This document shows positions 37,059-46,118 of a stretch of DNA of 64,000 nucleotides, one piece after another. The DNA comes from Planctomycetota bacterium (GTDB taxonomy: Bacteria; Planctomycetota; UBA11346). Numbering within the stretch: the first letter of the stretch is position 1; each line of letters opens with the position of its first letter. The position numbers and the translations under genes were made by a program. The stretch lies in assembly GCA_016745075.1 (NCBI GenBank), contig JADGDD010000005.1, positions 1 through 64,000 on the forward strand, given 5' to 3'. The notes beneath the pieces are model-generated. The model made no database searches and was not told where the DNA came from. It saw nothing but the letters and a program-made list of their open reading frames with translations.

Positions 37059-38672
37059 ATGGCTAAACAAATCATGCACGCAGACGATGCTCGTCGTAAA
37101 ATTCTTACTGGTGTTCAAACCTTGGCAGACGCTGTTCGCGTTACCATGGGTCCAACTGGTAAAGTCGTTGCAATAGAAAAAAGCTTTGGCGCACCAACTG
37201 TCACAAAAGACGGTGTTTCTGTTGCTAAAGAAGTAGAACTGAAAGACCCGTTTGAAGATATGGGTGCGCAGATGGTTAAAGAAGCTGCTAGCAAATCATC
37301 AAACGTTGCCGGAGACGGCACTACAACCGCAACTGTTCTGACTGAAGCTATTTATCGTGAAGGTCTTAAAGCAACGGCTGCTGGTGCAAATCCAACAGAC
37401 GTAAAACGTGGTATTGATAAAGCTGTAGCTGCTGCGGTTGCTTCTGTTGCTAAATTGTCAACAAAAGTAAAGAGCACAGACGATATTGCTCAAGTTGGTA
37501 CTATCTCTGCAAATAACGATGAATCTATCGGCAAGCTACTCGCAGAAGCGATGGACAAAGTTGGTAAAGACGGCGTTATCACTGTTGAGGAAGCAAAGAG
37601 CACAGAAACCACACTTGATTTAGTCGAAGGTATGCAATTCGACAAAGGTTTCCTCAGCCCATATTTTGCCGCAGGTAGCGAAAATCAAACACTCAGCTTA
37701 GAGAACCCATTGATTCTCGTCTTTGAAAAGAAAATCAGCAACCTCCGTGAATTCTTGCCACTGCTCGAAAAAGCAGCGCAAGCCGGTAAGCCATTGCTTA
37801 TCATCGCTGAAGATGTTGAAGGCGAGGCACTTGCAGCGTTGGTTGTAAATAAATTACGCGGCACTTTAAACGTATGTGCTGTTAAAGCTCCAGGATTTGG
37901 TGACCGTCGTAAGGCTATGTTGCAAGACATTGCTATTCTGACTGGTGCTAAATTCATCGCTGAAGACCTTGGGCAAAAACTAGAAGATGTCGAGTTGGCT
38001 GACCTTGGTACTGCTAAGCAAGTAACGGTTGAAAAAGAAGCGACCACTGTCATTGAAGGTGCTGGTAAAAAAGCAGATATCACTGGCCGTATTAACCAAA
38101 TCAAACAACAAATTGAAACAACGACTTCTGACTATGACAAAGAAAAACTGCAAGAGCGTTTGGCAAAACTTGCTGGTGGCGTAGCGGTTATCAATGTTGG
38201 TGCAGTTACTGAGCCAGAAATGAAAGAGAAGAAAGACCGTATCGAAGACGCGTTGCACGCAACTCGTGCTGCTGTTGAAGAAGGTATTGTTGCTGGTGGT
38301 GGTGTTGCATTATTGCGCGCAATCGCAGCAGTAGAGAAAGAAATAGCCAGTATCGAAGATGCAGACGAACGTATGGGCGCAGAAATTTTGCGTAAGGCTC
38401 TAACGGCTCCAGCAGCACAAATTGCTGAAAACGCAGGCCAAAATGGTGCTGTTGTTGTGAGCGAAATCCTTGGTAAAAAAGGGAATGTTGGTTATAATGC
38501 TCGTACCGGTGTTTACGAAGATCTCGTAAAAGCCGGTGTTGTTGACCCAGCCAAAGTCACTCGTGTTGCTCTGCAAAACGCTAGCTCTATCGCAGGCCTC
38601 TTGCTAACTGTTGAAACAATGGTTACGGATCTGAAAGATGAAGAAGATCTTATCGCAGGTGCTGTTAGCTAA
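37059..38672 (+). CDS. groEL2: Chaperonin GroEL, copy 2 (no GGM tail)
   Basis: This protein has 537 residues. It has all core marks ([42 protein letters not shown]). It ends ...[16 protein letters not shown] without the Gly-Met tail. It lies in the classical groES-groEL position, while the tailed copy lies upstream. The two are clearly diverged. Loss of the tail can change cavity properties, so the copies may serve different clients (inference). Confidence 0.96.
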   Translation: MAKQIMHADDARRKILTGVQTLADAVRVTMGPTGKVVAIEKSFGAPTVTKDGVSVAKEVELKDPFEDMGAQMVKEAASKSSNVAGDGTTTATVLTEAIYREGLKATAAGANPTDVKRGIDKAVAAAVASVAKLSTKVKSTDDIAQVGTISANNDESIGKLLAEAMDKVGKDGVITVEEAKSTETTLDLVEGMQFDKGFLSPYFAAGSENQTLSLENPLILVFEKKISNLREFLPLLEKAAQAGKPLLIIAEDVEGEALAALVVNKLRGTLNVCAVKAPGFGDRRKAMLQDIAILTGAKFIAEDLGQKLEDVELADLGTAKQVTVEKEATTVIEGAGKKADITGRINQIKQQIETTTSDYDKEKLQERLAKLAGGVAVINVGAVTEPEMKEKKDRIEDALHATRAAVEEGIVAGGGVALLRAIAAVEKEIASIEDADERMGAEILRKALTAPAAQIAENAGQNGAVVVSEILGKKGNVGYNARTGVYEDLVKAGVVDPAKVTRVALQNASSIAGLLLTVETMVTDLKDEEDLIAGAVS

Positions 38673-38692
38673 TAAACATTACTGTTTATATA

Positions 38693-38737
38693 AAAAAATA
38701 CCCCCGTCTTTATTGTAGAGACGGGGGTATTTTTTTG
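38693..38737 (+). terminator. Rho-independent terminator after groEL2
   Basis: ATACCCCCGTCT / AGACGGGGGTAT arms with a 9-base loop are flanked by A-runs and T-runs. They can terminate both the chaperonin operon and the converging propeller gene. Confidence 0.94.
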
Positions 38738-38757
38738 TTCATAAGTGATATATATAA

Positions 38758-40011
38758 TTAGTGTATGGCATAGAGCTTGCCGTCTTCACAGCCTATATAG
38801 ATAACGTTATCAGCTATGTAGGGCGATGAAATAAAAGTTCCTCCACATTTTTGCTTCCACACAAGTGAACCGTCTTTTGCTCGAATGGCATAGGTATTGC
38901 CATCATTACAGCCGAAATAGAGGATGCCGGCTGCGTAAGAGAGGCTAGATGTAACACCACCTTCTGCTTGAAAAGTCCACGTTTGTTTTTTCTTTTTGTA
39001 GTTGAGCGCGTAAACAAGGCCAGTGCTATCTGCACAAAAGACATGATCGCCAGAAACTGTGGGGGCATTGTGTATAGAATGGTTTTTCCCATCTTTTGGC
39101 GCAGTTTTTTCTCTTTCGTTTGTGCCTTCGTAGGGGTGCAGTATCCAATGTTTTTTTCCCGTTTTGTAGTGCGATATTTTGAGCTCACCATTTTGGGGCA
39201 TGCCGTGTTGGTCTGCTCCGTAACAGCCAATATCAAAAATATATTCTTCTGTCATAGCTGGAGTGTTGAGGACGGCACTACTCCAAGAGGTTCGTGAACC
39301 AACCCATTTTTGAGCCCCTTCTTCAAGGTTCATTTTCATAGACTGAAAACCTGTTGTCCAAATAAGTTCGTTATTATAAATGATGGGCGAGGCTAAGCCT
39401 TGAGGACCAGCGCCTTTTCCTTGTTCCCAGACTAATTTACCTGTGAGAACATCAAATCCTTTCATTTCTGTTCCACCCCAGCTTGTCTCATTAAATATTT
39501 TTCTGGTGTTGCCGCCTGCTGTGAACACAATGCCATAGGCAACTGCCGGAGAACCAAACACTAAACGTTTGGATACTTTCTTTTTCCAGTTCAGCTCACC
39601 AGTTTCAGCGTTCAATGCATAAAGGTGTAGGCCAGATGCGAAAAAAACACTGCCGCCAACAACCGCAGCGGAAGATATAACGGCACTTTCTGTTTTGAAT
39701 GACCATTTCTGTGTACCGTCTTCTGCGTGTACAGCATAAAAGAAAGAATCATCACTTCCTACATAGATAGTTCCATCAACCATTATTGGGGATGACTTGA
39801 TCCCTTTTCCTGTCTGAAAAGACCACTTAATGCCTTGTAGCTCTGGGACACCTGATGTTGTAAAAACACCGTTTCTGAGTAAGTTGCCACGAAAAACCTG
39901 TCCTTGTAAGGTGTCGTAACCAACAAATCCAGGTGGATGTTCCTCTGCTACGAGTGATGTTTGCACAGTTATTGCACATAAGAGAATGAGTATTGTCAGT
40001 AGTGTATGCAT
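38758..40011 (-). CDS. Exported PQQ-type beta-propeller protein
   Basis: This protein has 417 residues with a signal peptide (MHTLLTILILLCAITVQTSLVA). It has repeated propeller blades with patterns such as EDGTQKWSFKTESAV, AETGELNWKKK, LTGKLVWEQG and KDGSLVWKQK. It starts 10 bp after the stop of the double-FGE gene and ends the four-gene sigma-FecR-FGE-propeller operon. It lacks PQQ dehydrogenase catalytic features that I can see, so a binding or scaffold role is more likely than an enzyme. Confidence 0.88.
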   Translation of the reverse strand: MHTLLTILILLCAITVQTSLVAEEHPPGFVGYDTLQGQVFRGNLLRNGVFTTSGVPELQGIKWSFQTGKGIKSSPIMVDGTIYVGSDDSFFYAVHAEDGTQKWSFKTESAVISSAAVVGGSVFFASGLHLYALNAETGELNWKKKVSKRLVFGSPAVAYGIVFTAGGNTRKIFNETSWGGTEMKGFDVLTGKLVWEQGKGAGPQGLASPIIYNNELIWTTGFQSMKMNLEEGAQKWVGSRTSWSSAVLNTPAMTEEYIFDIGCYGADQHGMPQNGELKISHYKTGKKHWILHPYEGTNEREKTAPKDGKNHSIHNAPTVSGDHVFCADSTGLVYALNYKKKKQTWTFQAEGGVTSSLSYAAGILYFGCNDGNTYAIRAKDGSLVWKQKCGGTFISSPYIADNVIYIGCEDGKLYAIH

Positions 40012-40021
40012 GCGCTATCCT

Positions 40022-42844
40022 TTATTTCTCACTTGGGGTGCGATTGAGTTTGATTCGTGTAAAATCCGTTGGTTTCTTACTAGGGTCGTATCCCAGTGGT
40101 GGATAATCACCGGTATTTCTTTTAACAATGCGGAAACTACAGTCTGGCCAATACCATCCTGCGACAATTCCTGCAAATCCGCCTGTGTTGATTTTTGACT
40201 TTTCTCCCATATAGATTTTATTTCTGTTATAATGAATGAAACCTGTTTGTTTAAAAGTGACACGAGTTTTTGTGTTATAGCTATCAGCAGCATTTGTTGA
40301 AAAAACTGGATTAACGGTTTGCCCGCGTTGTATTTTTCCACCTTTTCCAGTGGAATCCATACATGGTTCGACTGCATTTCCGGCCATATCATAAAGCCCC
40401 CACGCATTCGGTTTTTTGAGTCCAATGGGATGAGTTCTACCTTGAGCATTTTCATATCCCCATCCCTGCTCACTTAATCCAGAATAATCATTTCCCCATG
40501 GATAGGTTGTGCTGCTTGGGCAATATGCGTATGTCCATTCATAGGTTGTTGGTAATCTATACCCATTTGCTTCCCACTTTATATAACATTTTCTTTTTTC
40601 TGCGCCTTTCCAGCTCCGTATTTTTGAAGCCTTGGTGTAGTTTCTAGCCATCAGTTGAGATTGTCTGTAACGGTACGAGGTTTTGTATATCTGCGTTTTT
40701 TCTTTGTCAGCATAAAAGACTGGGGTAAGCCCATTCATTTCAGATAAGGCATTACACCATGTGAGCATATCAAAGAATGATATATCTGTTACAGGCTCAT
40801 CTGGACTGTGAGATTGAACGACATAGAGACGATGGTCCATACTACCCATATCGCCATCACTATCAAAGGTATAACCGTGAGCTTTTGCCCAATCAAAGAC
40901 AGGTTTCCACTGTTTGTAGGATATCTCATGACTTCCCATTTTGAATGCGGTCATTGTTACTTTGTTTTTTCCTTTGAATATCGTTCCTTCTGGAATATCG
41001 ACAAATGGAATTTCTACAGCTTCAGCTGTTCTGCTTGCTGTTTTTTCACCTTTTTTGATGGTCCATACTGCGTCGCCAAAATCGTCAGCATGGAATGAGG
41101 TGTCTGGTTTTGCTGCCCCTTTTTCTCTACGGATCAAACGAAATCCAATATTGTAATTTCCAACAAATGGAGTGTCTCCGTAACTAGATGCTGAATGTTC
41201 CATTGGATTGTCTGGATAATTGAAGCCGCCGCCTACAGCAGAAAGAGAATTGAAATCAGCAGGGAGTGTGTCTCCATGTGTCCAAACTAATTCCCAAACA
41301 TTTCCGTGCATATCATACAAGCCTTTTGAGTTTGCCGTTTTTGTGCCGACAGGATTGGTTGAGCCAAGGCTATTGGTTTGAATCCATGCATTTTCAGTGT
41401 TTGGACGACCTTCTTGCGCTGCTTTCCACTCTGCTGGTGTTGGAAGCCTAAATCCGTCAGACTCCCATTTTACAAAAACATTTTTCGTAGAGTCGGGAAC
41501 CATTTCCATGGAAAAAGGACTTTTTACATTATTACGAAGTTCTGTGCCTTTTTGGAAATCTGGGGTTGTGTAATAAACGAAATCTCTCCCCTCGTATTCA
41601 GAGAGGGCATTGCACCAGGCAATAATATCATACAGAGTAAGTCCGGTAACAGGTTCTGAATGGTCGTGTTTTTTACTGCCAAACTGTTGGCTCCCCATGT
41701 TTCCGAAGCGGTCATAGAGCATACCTCGTTCTTCATCAAAAACGAACTGGCCAATACTACGAGACATTCTGAAAATACGCTTCCATACTTCATACGGTGT
41801 TTCACAGGTGGCTATATAAAAATCATTTACCTTTTTCATGTCAATGGTTTCGCTAGGCATGCGCGGGCGAGTTACGTTTGCATAAGACTCAAAACATTCC
41901 CATTTAGCCGAGACTTCTTTATCAGTAAATGCATCCTTATAGATATAAAAGCCAATGGCTTGGACATTGTTAAACGTTCTGAGTGAGAGCTTTTCGTTTT
42001 TTAGTTGTAAATCCCAATCACCTTCTTGTACGTCCCATTTAGACCATTTGAACTGTGTCGGGTAGACAATCCTCAAATCATAAGTACTTCCGAGCCCAAT
42101 CCCTTTTCTCCAATTATTTTCTAGTTTTTCTGATAGGTAGAGTTGTCCATTATTTTTAATGACAAAACGAACACCGTCGTAGCCATCCCAGTATCTTTGT
42201 GTATAGAGACCTATTTTACTGGTCTCATCAAAGCTCACAGGGTATGTGTTACCGAGGTGTGGAAATTCTTCTTTTCTCCAAACGGGAGCAAAATAACCAC
42301 GAAAAGGAGAGCCTTTCACTCTATGTTGGGCATGAATAGCCCAGTCAGAACCTGGTTTCATGGCCTCGTCACCTTCTGCAGTATTTACATAGGCTTCTGT
42401 GAGGCCGTTGTCAGTCCTTCCTGCATAGATAAAGCCCATGCCACCATAAAACATTGAACTATCCCAAGATGTATCCCATTGTGGAGAACGAGGAGACATG
42501 CGAGGTATATTGATATCTTCGGTTAAAGAAAATGGAACGGTTTGTATCCAGTCATCTGTCTTGGGGTTGCCATCAACATCAACATCGTATATGTTTTGTA
42601 CTTTGCTGCCGTCCATTTCTTTGGCATAGGACACTTTGTTGTTCCATCGGCAGTTTGCTTGGCCAAAATCGACAATTCTTACGCGCATCGTTTCTGTTGG
42701 ACCATTTTCATCAAACTGGGGGTCCCATATTTGCGCTTTTCTATGATCCTTTGCCCAAGTGAAATCTTGTGGAGCGCTGTCCTGGGCAATTGCGTATTGT
42801 ACGCTGCTTGCCAGTAGAGCTAGTGAAAGTGTTGTTTTTTTCAT
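40022..42844 (-). CDS. Exported protein with two FGE/SUMF1-like domains
   Basis: This protein has 940 residues with a signal peptide (MKKTTLSLALLASSVQYAIAQ). Residues 25-340 form a beta-rich region without a family I can name. FGE-like domains cover about 355-610 and 620-930, with WCNALSE, WESDGFRLPTPAEW, GLYDMHGNVWE in the first and WCNALSEMNGL, WEANGYRLPTTYEW, GLYDMAGN in the second. The paired cysteines of true formylglycine-generating enzymes are absent near the C-terminal GFR/SFR motifs. It is therefore probably a binding or structural relative, not a sulfatase activator (inference). It is preceded by sigma and FecR genes. Confidence 0.88.
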   Translation of the reverse strand: MKKTTLSLALLASSVQYAIAQDSAPQDFTWAKDHRKAQIWDPQFDENGPTETMRVRIVDFGQANCRWNNKVSYAKEMDGSKVQNIYDVDVDGNPKTDDWIQTVPFSLTEDINIPRMSPRSPQWDTSWDSSMFYGGMGFIYAGRTDNGLTEAYVNTAEGDEAMKPGSDWAIHAQHRVKGSPFRGYFAPVWRKEEFPHLGNTYPVSFDETSKIGLYTQRYWDGYDGVRFVIKNNGQLYLSEKLENNWRKGIGLGSTYDLRIVYPTQFKWSKWDVQEGDWDLQLKNEKLSLRTFNNVQAIGFYIYKDAFTDKEVSAKWECFESYANVTRPRMPSETIDMKKVNDFYIATCETPYEVWKRIFRMSRSIGQFVFDEERGMLYDRFGNMGSQQFGSKKHDHSEPVTGLTLYDIIAWCNALSEYEGRDFVYYTTPDFQKGTELRNNVKSPFSMEMVPDSTKNVFVKWESDGFRLPTPAEWKAAQEGRPNTENAWIQTNSLGSTNPVGTKTANSKGLYDMHGNVWELVWTHGDTLPADFNSLSAVGGGFNYPDNPMEHSASSYGDTPFVGNYNIGFRLIRREKGAAKPDTSFHADDFGDAVWTIKKGEKTASRTAEAVEIPFVDIPEGTIFKGKNKVTMTAFKMGSHEISYKQWKPVFDWAKAHGYTFDSDGDMGSMDHRLYVVQSHSPDEPVTDISFFDMLTWCNALSEMNGLTPVFYADKEKTQIYKTSYRYRQSQLMARNYTKASKIRSWKGAEKRKCYIKWEANGYRLPTTYEWTYAYCPSSTTYPWGNDYSGLSEQGWGYENAQGRTHPIGLKKPNAWGLYDMAGNAVEPCMDSTGKGGKIQRGQTVNPVFSTNAADSYNTKTRVTFKQTGFIHYNRNKIYMGEKSKINTGGFAGIVAGWYWPDCSFRIVKRNTGDYPPLGYDPSKKPTDFTRIKLNRTPSEK

Positions 42845-42913
42845 ATCTGTTCCTTTTGTGGTCGTTATATAGGGCTGATGTATTACTGTTTTTTATGCTG
42901 CGTAATTATTATT

Positions 42914-44233
42914 CTACCTTGTTTTGTCATTATCAGTAAACCATACGGCACCAATTTCTAAATAGGTACCGTTTTCTTTCGACTCATCTTGTATGTATGA
43001 ATGTATTTGCATTTTAGTATAAAGCATTCTGTCTTCTTTAGCAAATTCGTCTTCGAAATTGTGAAAGTCCACAAGAGGAATACTTATGGTTTGCCAGTGG
43101 TTTGCGTGATTTTTAGAGAGAGGTTTTCTTGCAAAAAACTTATGAGGAATTGTTGTTTTTTTGTGTCCTAAAGATATCATTACATTTGTGTAGGCATCTG
43201 TTTTGATTGTGATGTTACAGATAGTTGTAGATGTTATAAGAAGTGGTTGTTTACTATGATAACTAAAAGCATTTAATTGACGACCATGTATGAGAACAGT
43301 CTGGCCAAAATAAGCATCGGTATTGTGTTTCCCATGTTTATACAGGTGAAGGTCTGAGAGGTCCAACTCTTGGGATGTTTCTTTTTGTGCATAATTAAAG
43401 GATTCTTGATCAACAGAACCAAGCCATCGTGTTTTTTCGTTTTTTACAAAGAACCCTTGCCCTTGTTCTAGTAGATATGACTGGCCAGAATTATCTTGTA
43501 CGCGAACCGTTCCTTTTTCTACCCGGATATTAGAATGGTTTGGTTCTGTATGTATAATAAAGCGTGTGCCAACAACTAGTGCTGAAAAACCTTCTGTTGT
43601 AACGATAAAAGGGTTCTTGTCTGTCTGAGGTTTAACTGTTGCCCGCAAGTGCCCCTGCTGTAAGAATATTTTTTTCTGCTTATGTGTTCCTTGTATAGTG
43701 ATGGTGCTTTCGTCTAAGAGGTCAATTAATGTATTATCCTCATACGCTAATGAGAAGTCATCCTGTGTGTGGATGGTGTCGCCAATCTGTAGATTTGTAA
43801 AATTATCTGCCGGTAAAATATTATTTTCCCGAATAACTTGAGCATCATTTGATGAAAAGACAATTTTCCCGATGCTGTCGTCTGATTGCCAGAGAGCAAG
43901 ACCTACGATAAGTGTTATGCTTGCTGCAATAGAAAAGATGATGGTTGTCCAATGTTTTTTCGAATCGTGTTTCTTTTGTTGTTCAGGCTGATTGAGCTCT
44001 AGCATGACGCTATCGATAAGTGTGTTGTCTGATGCACCGAGCCGTTTGTCTGACATAACGGAATCAATAAGATTGAATTGTTGTGATTGAGCGCGTAAAT
44101 CTGATTCTAGCTCCATTAAGAAGATCATTTTTTCACAGTTTGCTTCATCTTCCAAATAGAGATCGAGCAAACGTTCATCTTCAGAGGTTCCTTGTCCATC
44201 TAATATCTTGAGGATTAACGCGTCATCAATCAT
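42914..44233 (-). CDS. FecR-like transmembrane regulator, module 1
   Basis: This protein has 439 residues from the ATG at 44233, which overlaps the sigma-factor stop (ATGA). The cytoplasmic N-terminus (1-90) contains the short helical segment seen in FecR-type proteins (ILKILDGQGTSEDERLLDLYL). A membrane helix lies at about 95-115. The exported FecR domain covers about 150-250 (FIVTTEGFSALVVGTRFII, then VEKGTVRVQ). Residues 290-439 form a beta-sandwich-like region ending ...YLEIGAVWFTD. It probably passes an envelope signal to the adjacent sigma factor. The last domain may bind a carbohydrate (inference). Confidence 0.85.
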   Translation of the reverse strand: MIDDALILKILDGQGTSEDERLLDLYLEDEANCEKMIFLMELESDLRAQSQQFNLIDSVMSDKRLGASDNTLIDSVMLELNQPEQQKKHDSKKHWTTIIFSIAASITLIVGLALWQSDDSIGKIVFSSNDAQVIRENNILPADNFTNLQIGDTIHTQDDFSLAYEDNTLIDLLDESTITIQGTHKQKKIFLQQGHLRATVKPQTDKNPFIVTTEGFSALVVGTRFIIHTEPNHSNIRVEKGTVRVQDNSGQSYLLEQGQGFFVKNEKTRWLGSVDQESFNYAQKETSQELDLSDLHLYKHGKHNTDAYFGQTVLIHGRQLNAFSYHSKQPLLITSTTICNITIKTDAYTNVMISLGHKKTTIPHKFFARKPLSKNHANHWQTISIPLVDFHNFEDEFAKEDRMLYTKMQIHSYIQDESKENGTYLEIGAVWFTDNDKTR

Positions 44234-44823
44234 AGGTTCATTCCTATGTTCTTCAGAATGCATTCGCGCAATTGCAGTCGTCCTTTGTAGAGCCTCTTTT
44301 CTATGGAAGAAAAACTCATTTCCATTCTTTGTGCAATATCCTGAACCATCTCTTGGTCTTCATATTTGAGTTTGAAAATTTTGCGCGTTTTCTCATTCAC
44401 TTTTTCTAAGCATAAGCGTAGTGCATCAGAACGCTGATTCTGCCAGTCGTCTTCTGCGTTCTCATCGTCGTACCGTGCTAGCAAATGTTCTTTATAGAGT
44501 TCCATGTAGCGTTTCCGAACACTTCTCTTTCGTAATTCGTTGCGTACTGAATTTCGCGCAAGGGTTTTAATCCATAGGCGGAAATCTCGACCAGATTGAT
44601 AGGTATGTAGCTTAGCGTAGACTCGAATGAAAATTTCATGTGCAAAATCTTCTACTTCACTGTGGCTATAGAGTAATGCCTGTACAATTTTCAAAACATC
44701 ATCCTGATAGAGTTGGATAATATCTGCGTACCGATCTTTCTCTCCTGAGAGTATTCTGTGGACCAGTTCGTCTACAGTGTAATTGTTGGTTTCAGTACTG
44801 GTCACATGTGTCCCCTCTTTCAT
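44230..44823 (-). CDS. ECF-type sigma factor, module 1
   Basis: This protein has 197 residues from the ATG at 44823 (GTG at 44832 is an alternative). Region 2 has EVEDFAHEIFIRVYAKLHTY and LWIKTLARNSVRNELRKR. Region 4 has KVNEKTRKIFKLKYEDQEM, then MSFSSIEKRLYKGR. It shares a 4-bp ATGA overlap with the FecR gene. It probably transcribes its own operon with the FGE and propeller genes, and perhaps distant targets. Confidence 0.92.
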   Translation of the reverse strand: MKEGTHVTSTETNNYTVDELVHRILSGEKDRYADIIQLYQDDVLKIVQALLYSHSEVEDFAHEIFIRVYAKLHTYQSGRDFRLWIKTLARNSVRNELRKRSVRKRYMELYKEHLLARYDDENAEDDWQNQRSDALRLCLEKVNEKTRKIFKLKYEDQEMVQDIAQRMEMSFSSIEKRLYKGRLQLRECILKNIGMNL

Positions 44824-44885
44824 TCTATACACCGCTCGCTGAGCAATCCGGACTTTTTATTTCAGTGCAGATGGGAAAGGGGGAG

Positions 44886-44915
44886 ATGTATATATCTAAG
44901 TGAAGATATATACAT
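44886..44915. promoter_or_regulatory. Perfect 12-bp inverted repeat upstream of the module 1 sigma gene
   Basis: ATGTATATATCT at 44886-44897 and AGATATATACAT at 44904-44915 flank a 6-base spacer, 63 bp before the sigma start. No T-run follows, so an operator is likelier than a terminator. The rest of 44824-45140 shows nothing convincing. Confidence 0.55.
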
Positions 44916-45140
44916 GTTTTACTGGTATTCCAGTGTGAAAGGCCCTGAAGCACTGGCCAGTGCTTTTATTGGACGTATGAACAAGCTAGCAAGGTGTTGG
45001 TATGGGAGATGTTGATGTAAAGGGTGGCTGAATTAATTGCAAATAATCACAACAACCTTAGTGAGAGGCAGGTCTGATGGAGCCGTTTCTGAGATGCTGT
45101 ACAGGTTAGAAGACAGCCTCTTCGTATCTCTTGAGTCTTT

Positions 45141-46022
45141 TTAGAGCTGAGAGAAAAAATTAATAATATCAGAGAATGCAGCCTGCACAGTTGGGTCATC
45201 CATGTCAGAATCAAACCCATGACGTCCGTTCTGTATGGTGATGAGCTGGTGAGAAACATCATGGCGAGCAAAGGTGTCAGCCATCATTTGTGATTGTTCG
45301 TATGGTACGTCAGTGTCATTATTACCGTGCAGAAGTAAGGTCGGTGGATATTGGTTACTTACATTTTTTAGTGGGCAGTAGGGTGTATAGAAGCTTTTGT
45401 CATGTGTGGGGTCAACTCCACCAACTTCCTGTGTCCAGAGCCCGTTCTGACGGTAATAAAGATAGAGCTTATGATTTTTTAAACGTCCTTCATATGGCTC
45501 AGATATAATACGTTTTGGCAAAGTATGTATTTCTGATTCTTCTTCAGAAACGGTTGCTTGCTGACAATAGAAGGGGTCAGGCTGGGTGTACCACTGGCCA
45601 GTAATGTCTCCATAGCCATAAAGAGCAACAATTGCTTGTGGTTGTGGTGTAACACAAAAACCACTCATCAACGCGAGATAGCCGCCAGCAGAGTGGCCAA
45701 CCACGCCGATGCGTTCTGGGTCGATGTGCAATTCATTGGCCGATTCTTTGAGCCAGATAAAGAAATCTTTTAGATCATCAATGATAGCAGGCAGTTTACT
45801 CTCTGGAGCTAAGCGGTAATCAAGAGAAATAACACTGAATCCTGCTTGCAAATAGAGTTCAGCTTGTTGCTTATTTATTATATTGCGAGAGCCACTCATT
45901 AAACAGCCGCCGTGAATATAAACGATAACAGGGGTTACTCCAGAGGCCTGTGTTGGTCGATAGAGATCTGCCTTGATGTCACATTCCTCAACGGTTTTGT
46001 ATGTGTACGTCTTTGGTGCCAT
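45141..46022 (-). CDS. Alpha/beta hydrolase (esterase/lipase-like)
   Basis: This protein has 293 residues with no signal peptide. The oxyanion motif HGGC is at 37-40 and the nucleophile is S111 in GHSAGG. An aspartate lies in HGNNDTDVPYEQS and a histidine in NGRHGFD near 268. This is the hormone-sensitive-lipase/BD-FAE-type esterase pattern. GGGGAG precedes the ATG. It is the last gene of an AraC-sulfatase-GH31-esterase set, so it may remove acyl groups from sugars taken up by the cell (inference). Confidence 0.9.
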   Translation of the reverse strand: MAPKTYTYKTVEECDIKADLYRPTQASGVTPVIVYIHGGCLMSGSRNIINKQQAELYLQAGFSVISLDYRLAPESKLPAIIDDLKDFFIWLKESANELHIDPERIGVVGHSAGGYLALMSGFCVTPQPQAIVALYGYGDITGQWYTQPDPFYCQQATVSEEESEIHTLPKRIISEPYEGRLKNHKLYLYYRQNGLWTQEVGGVDPTHDKSFYTPYCPLKNVSNQYPPTLLLHGNNDTDVPYEQSQMMADTFARHDVSHQLITIQNGRHGFDSDMDDPTVQAAFSDIINFFSQL

Positions 46023-46118
46023 GATGTGTGCTCTCCCCTGATTTTGATCGAGGTTACACTTTTATGAGGTTATTTAAAACAAAAAATCTAACTAAGGCTA
46101 TTGTATAATAGTGTTCAA

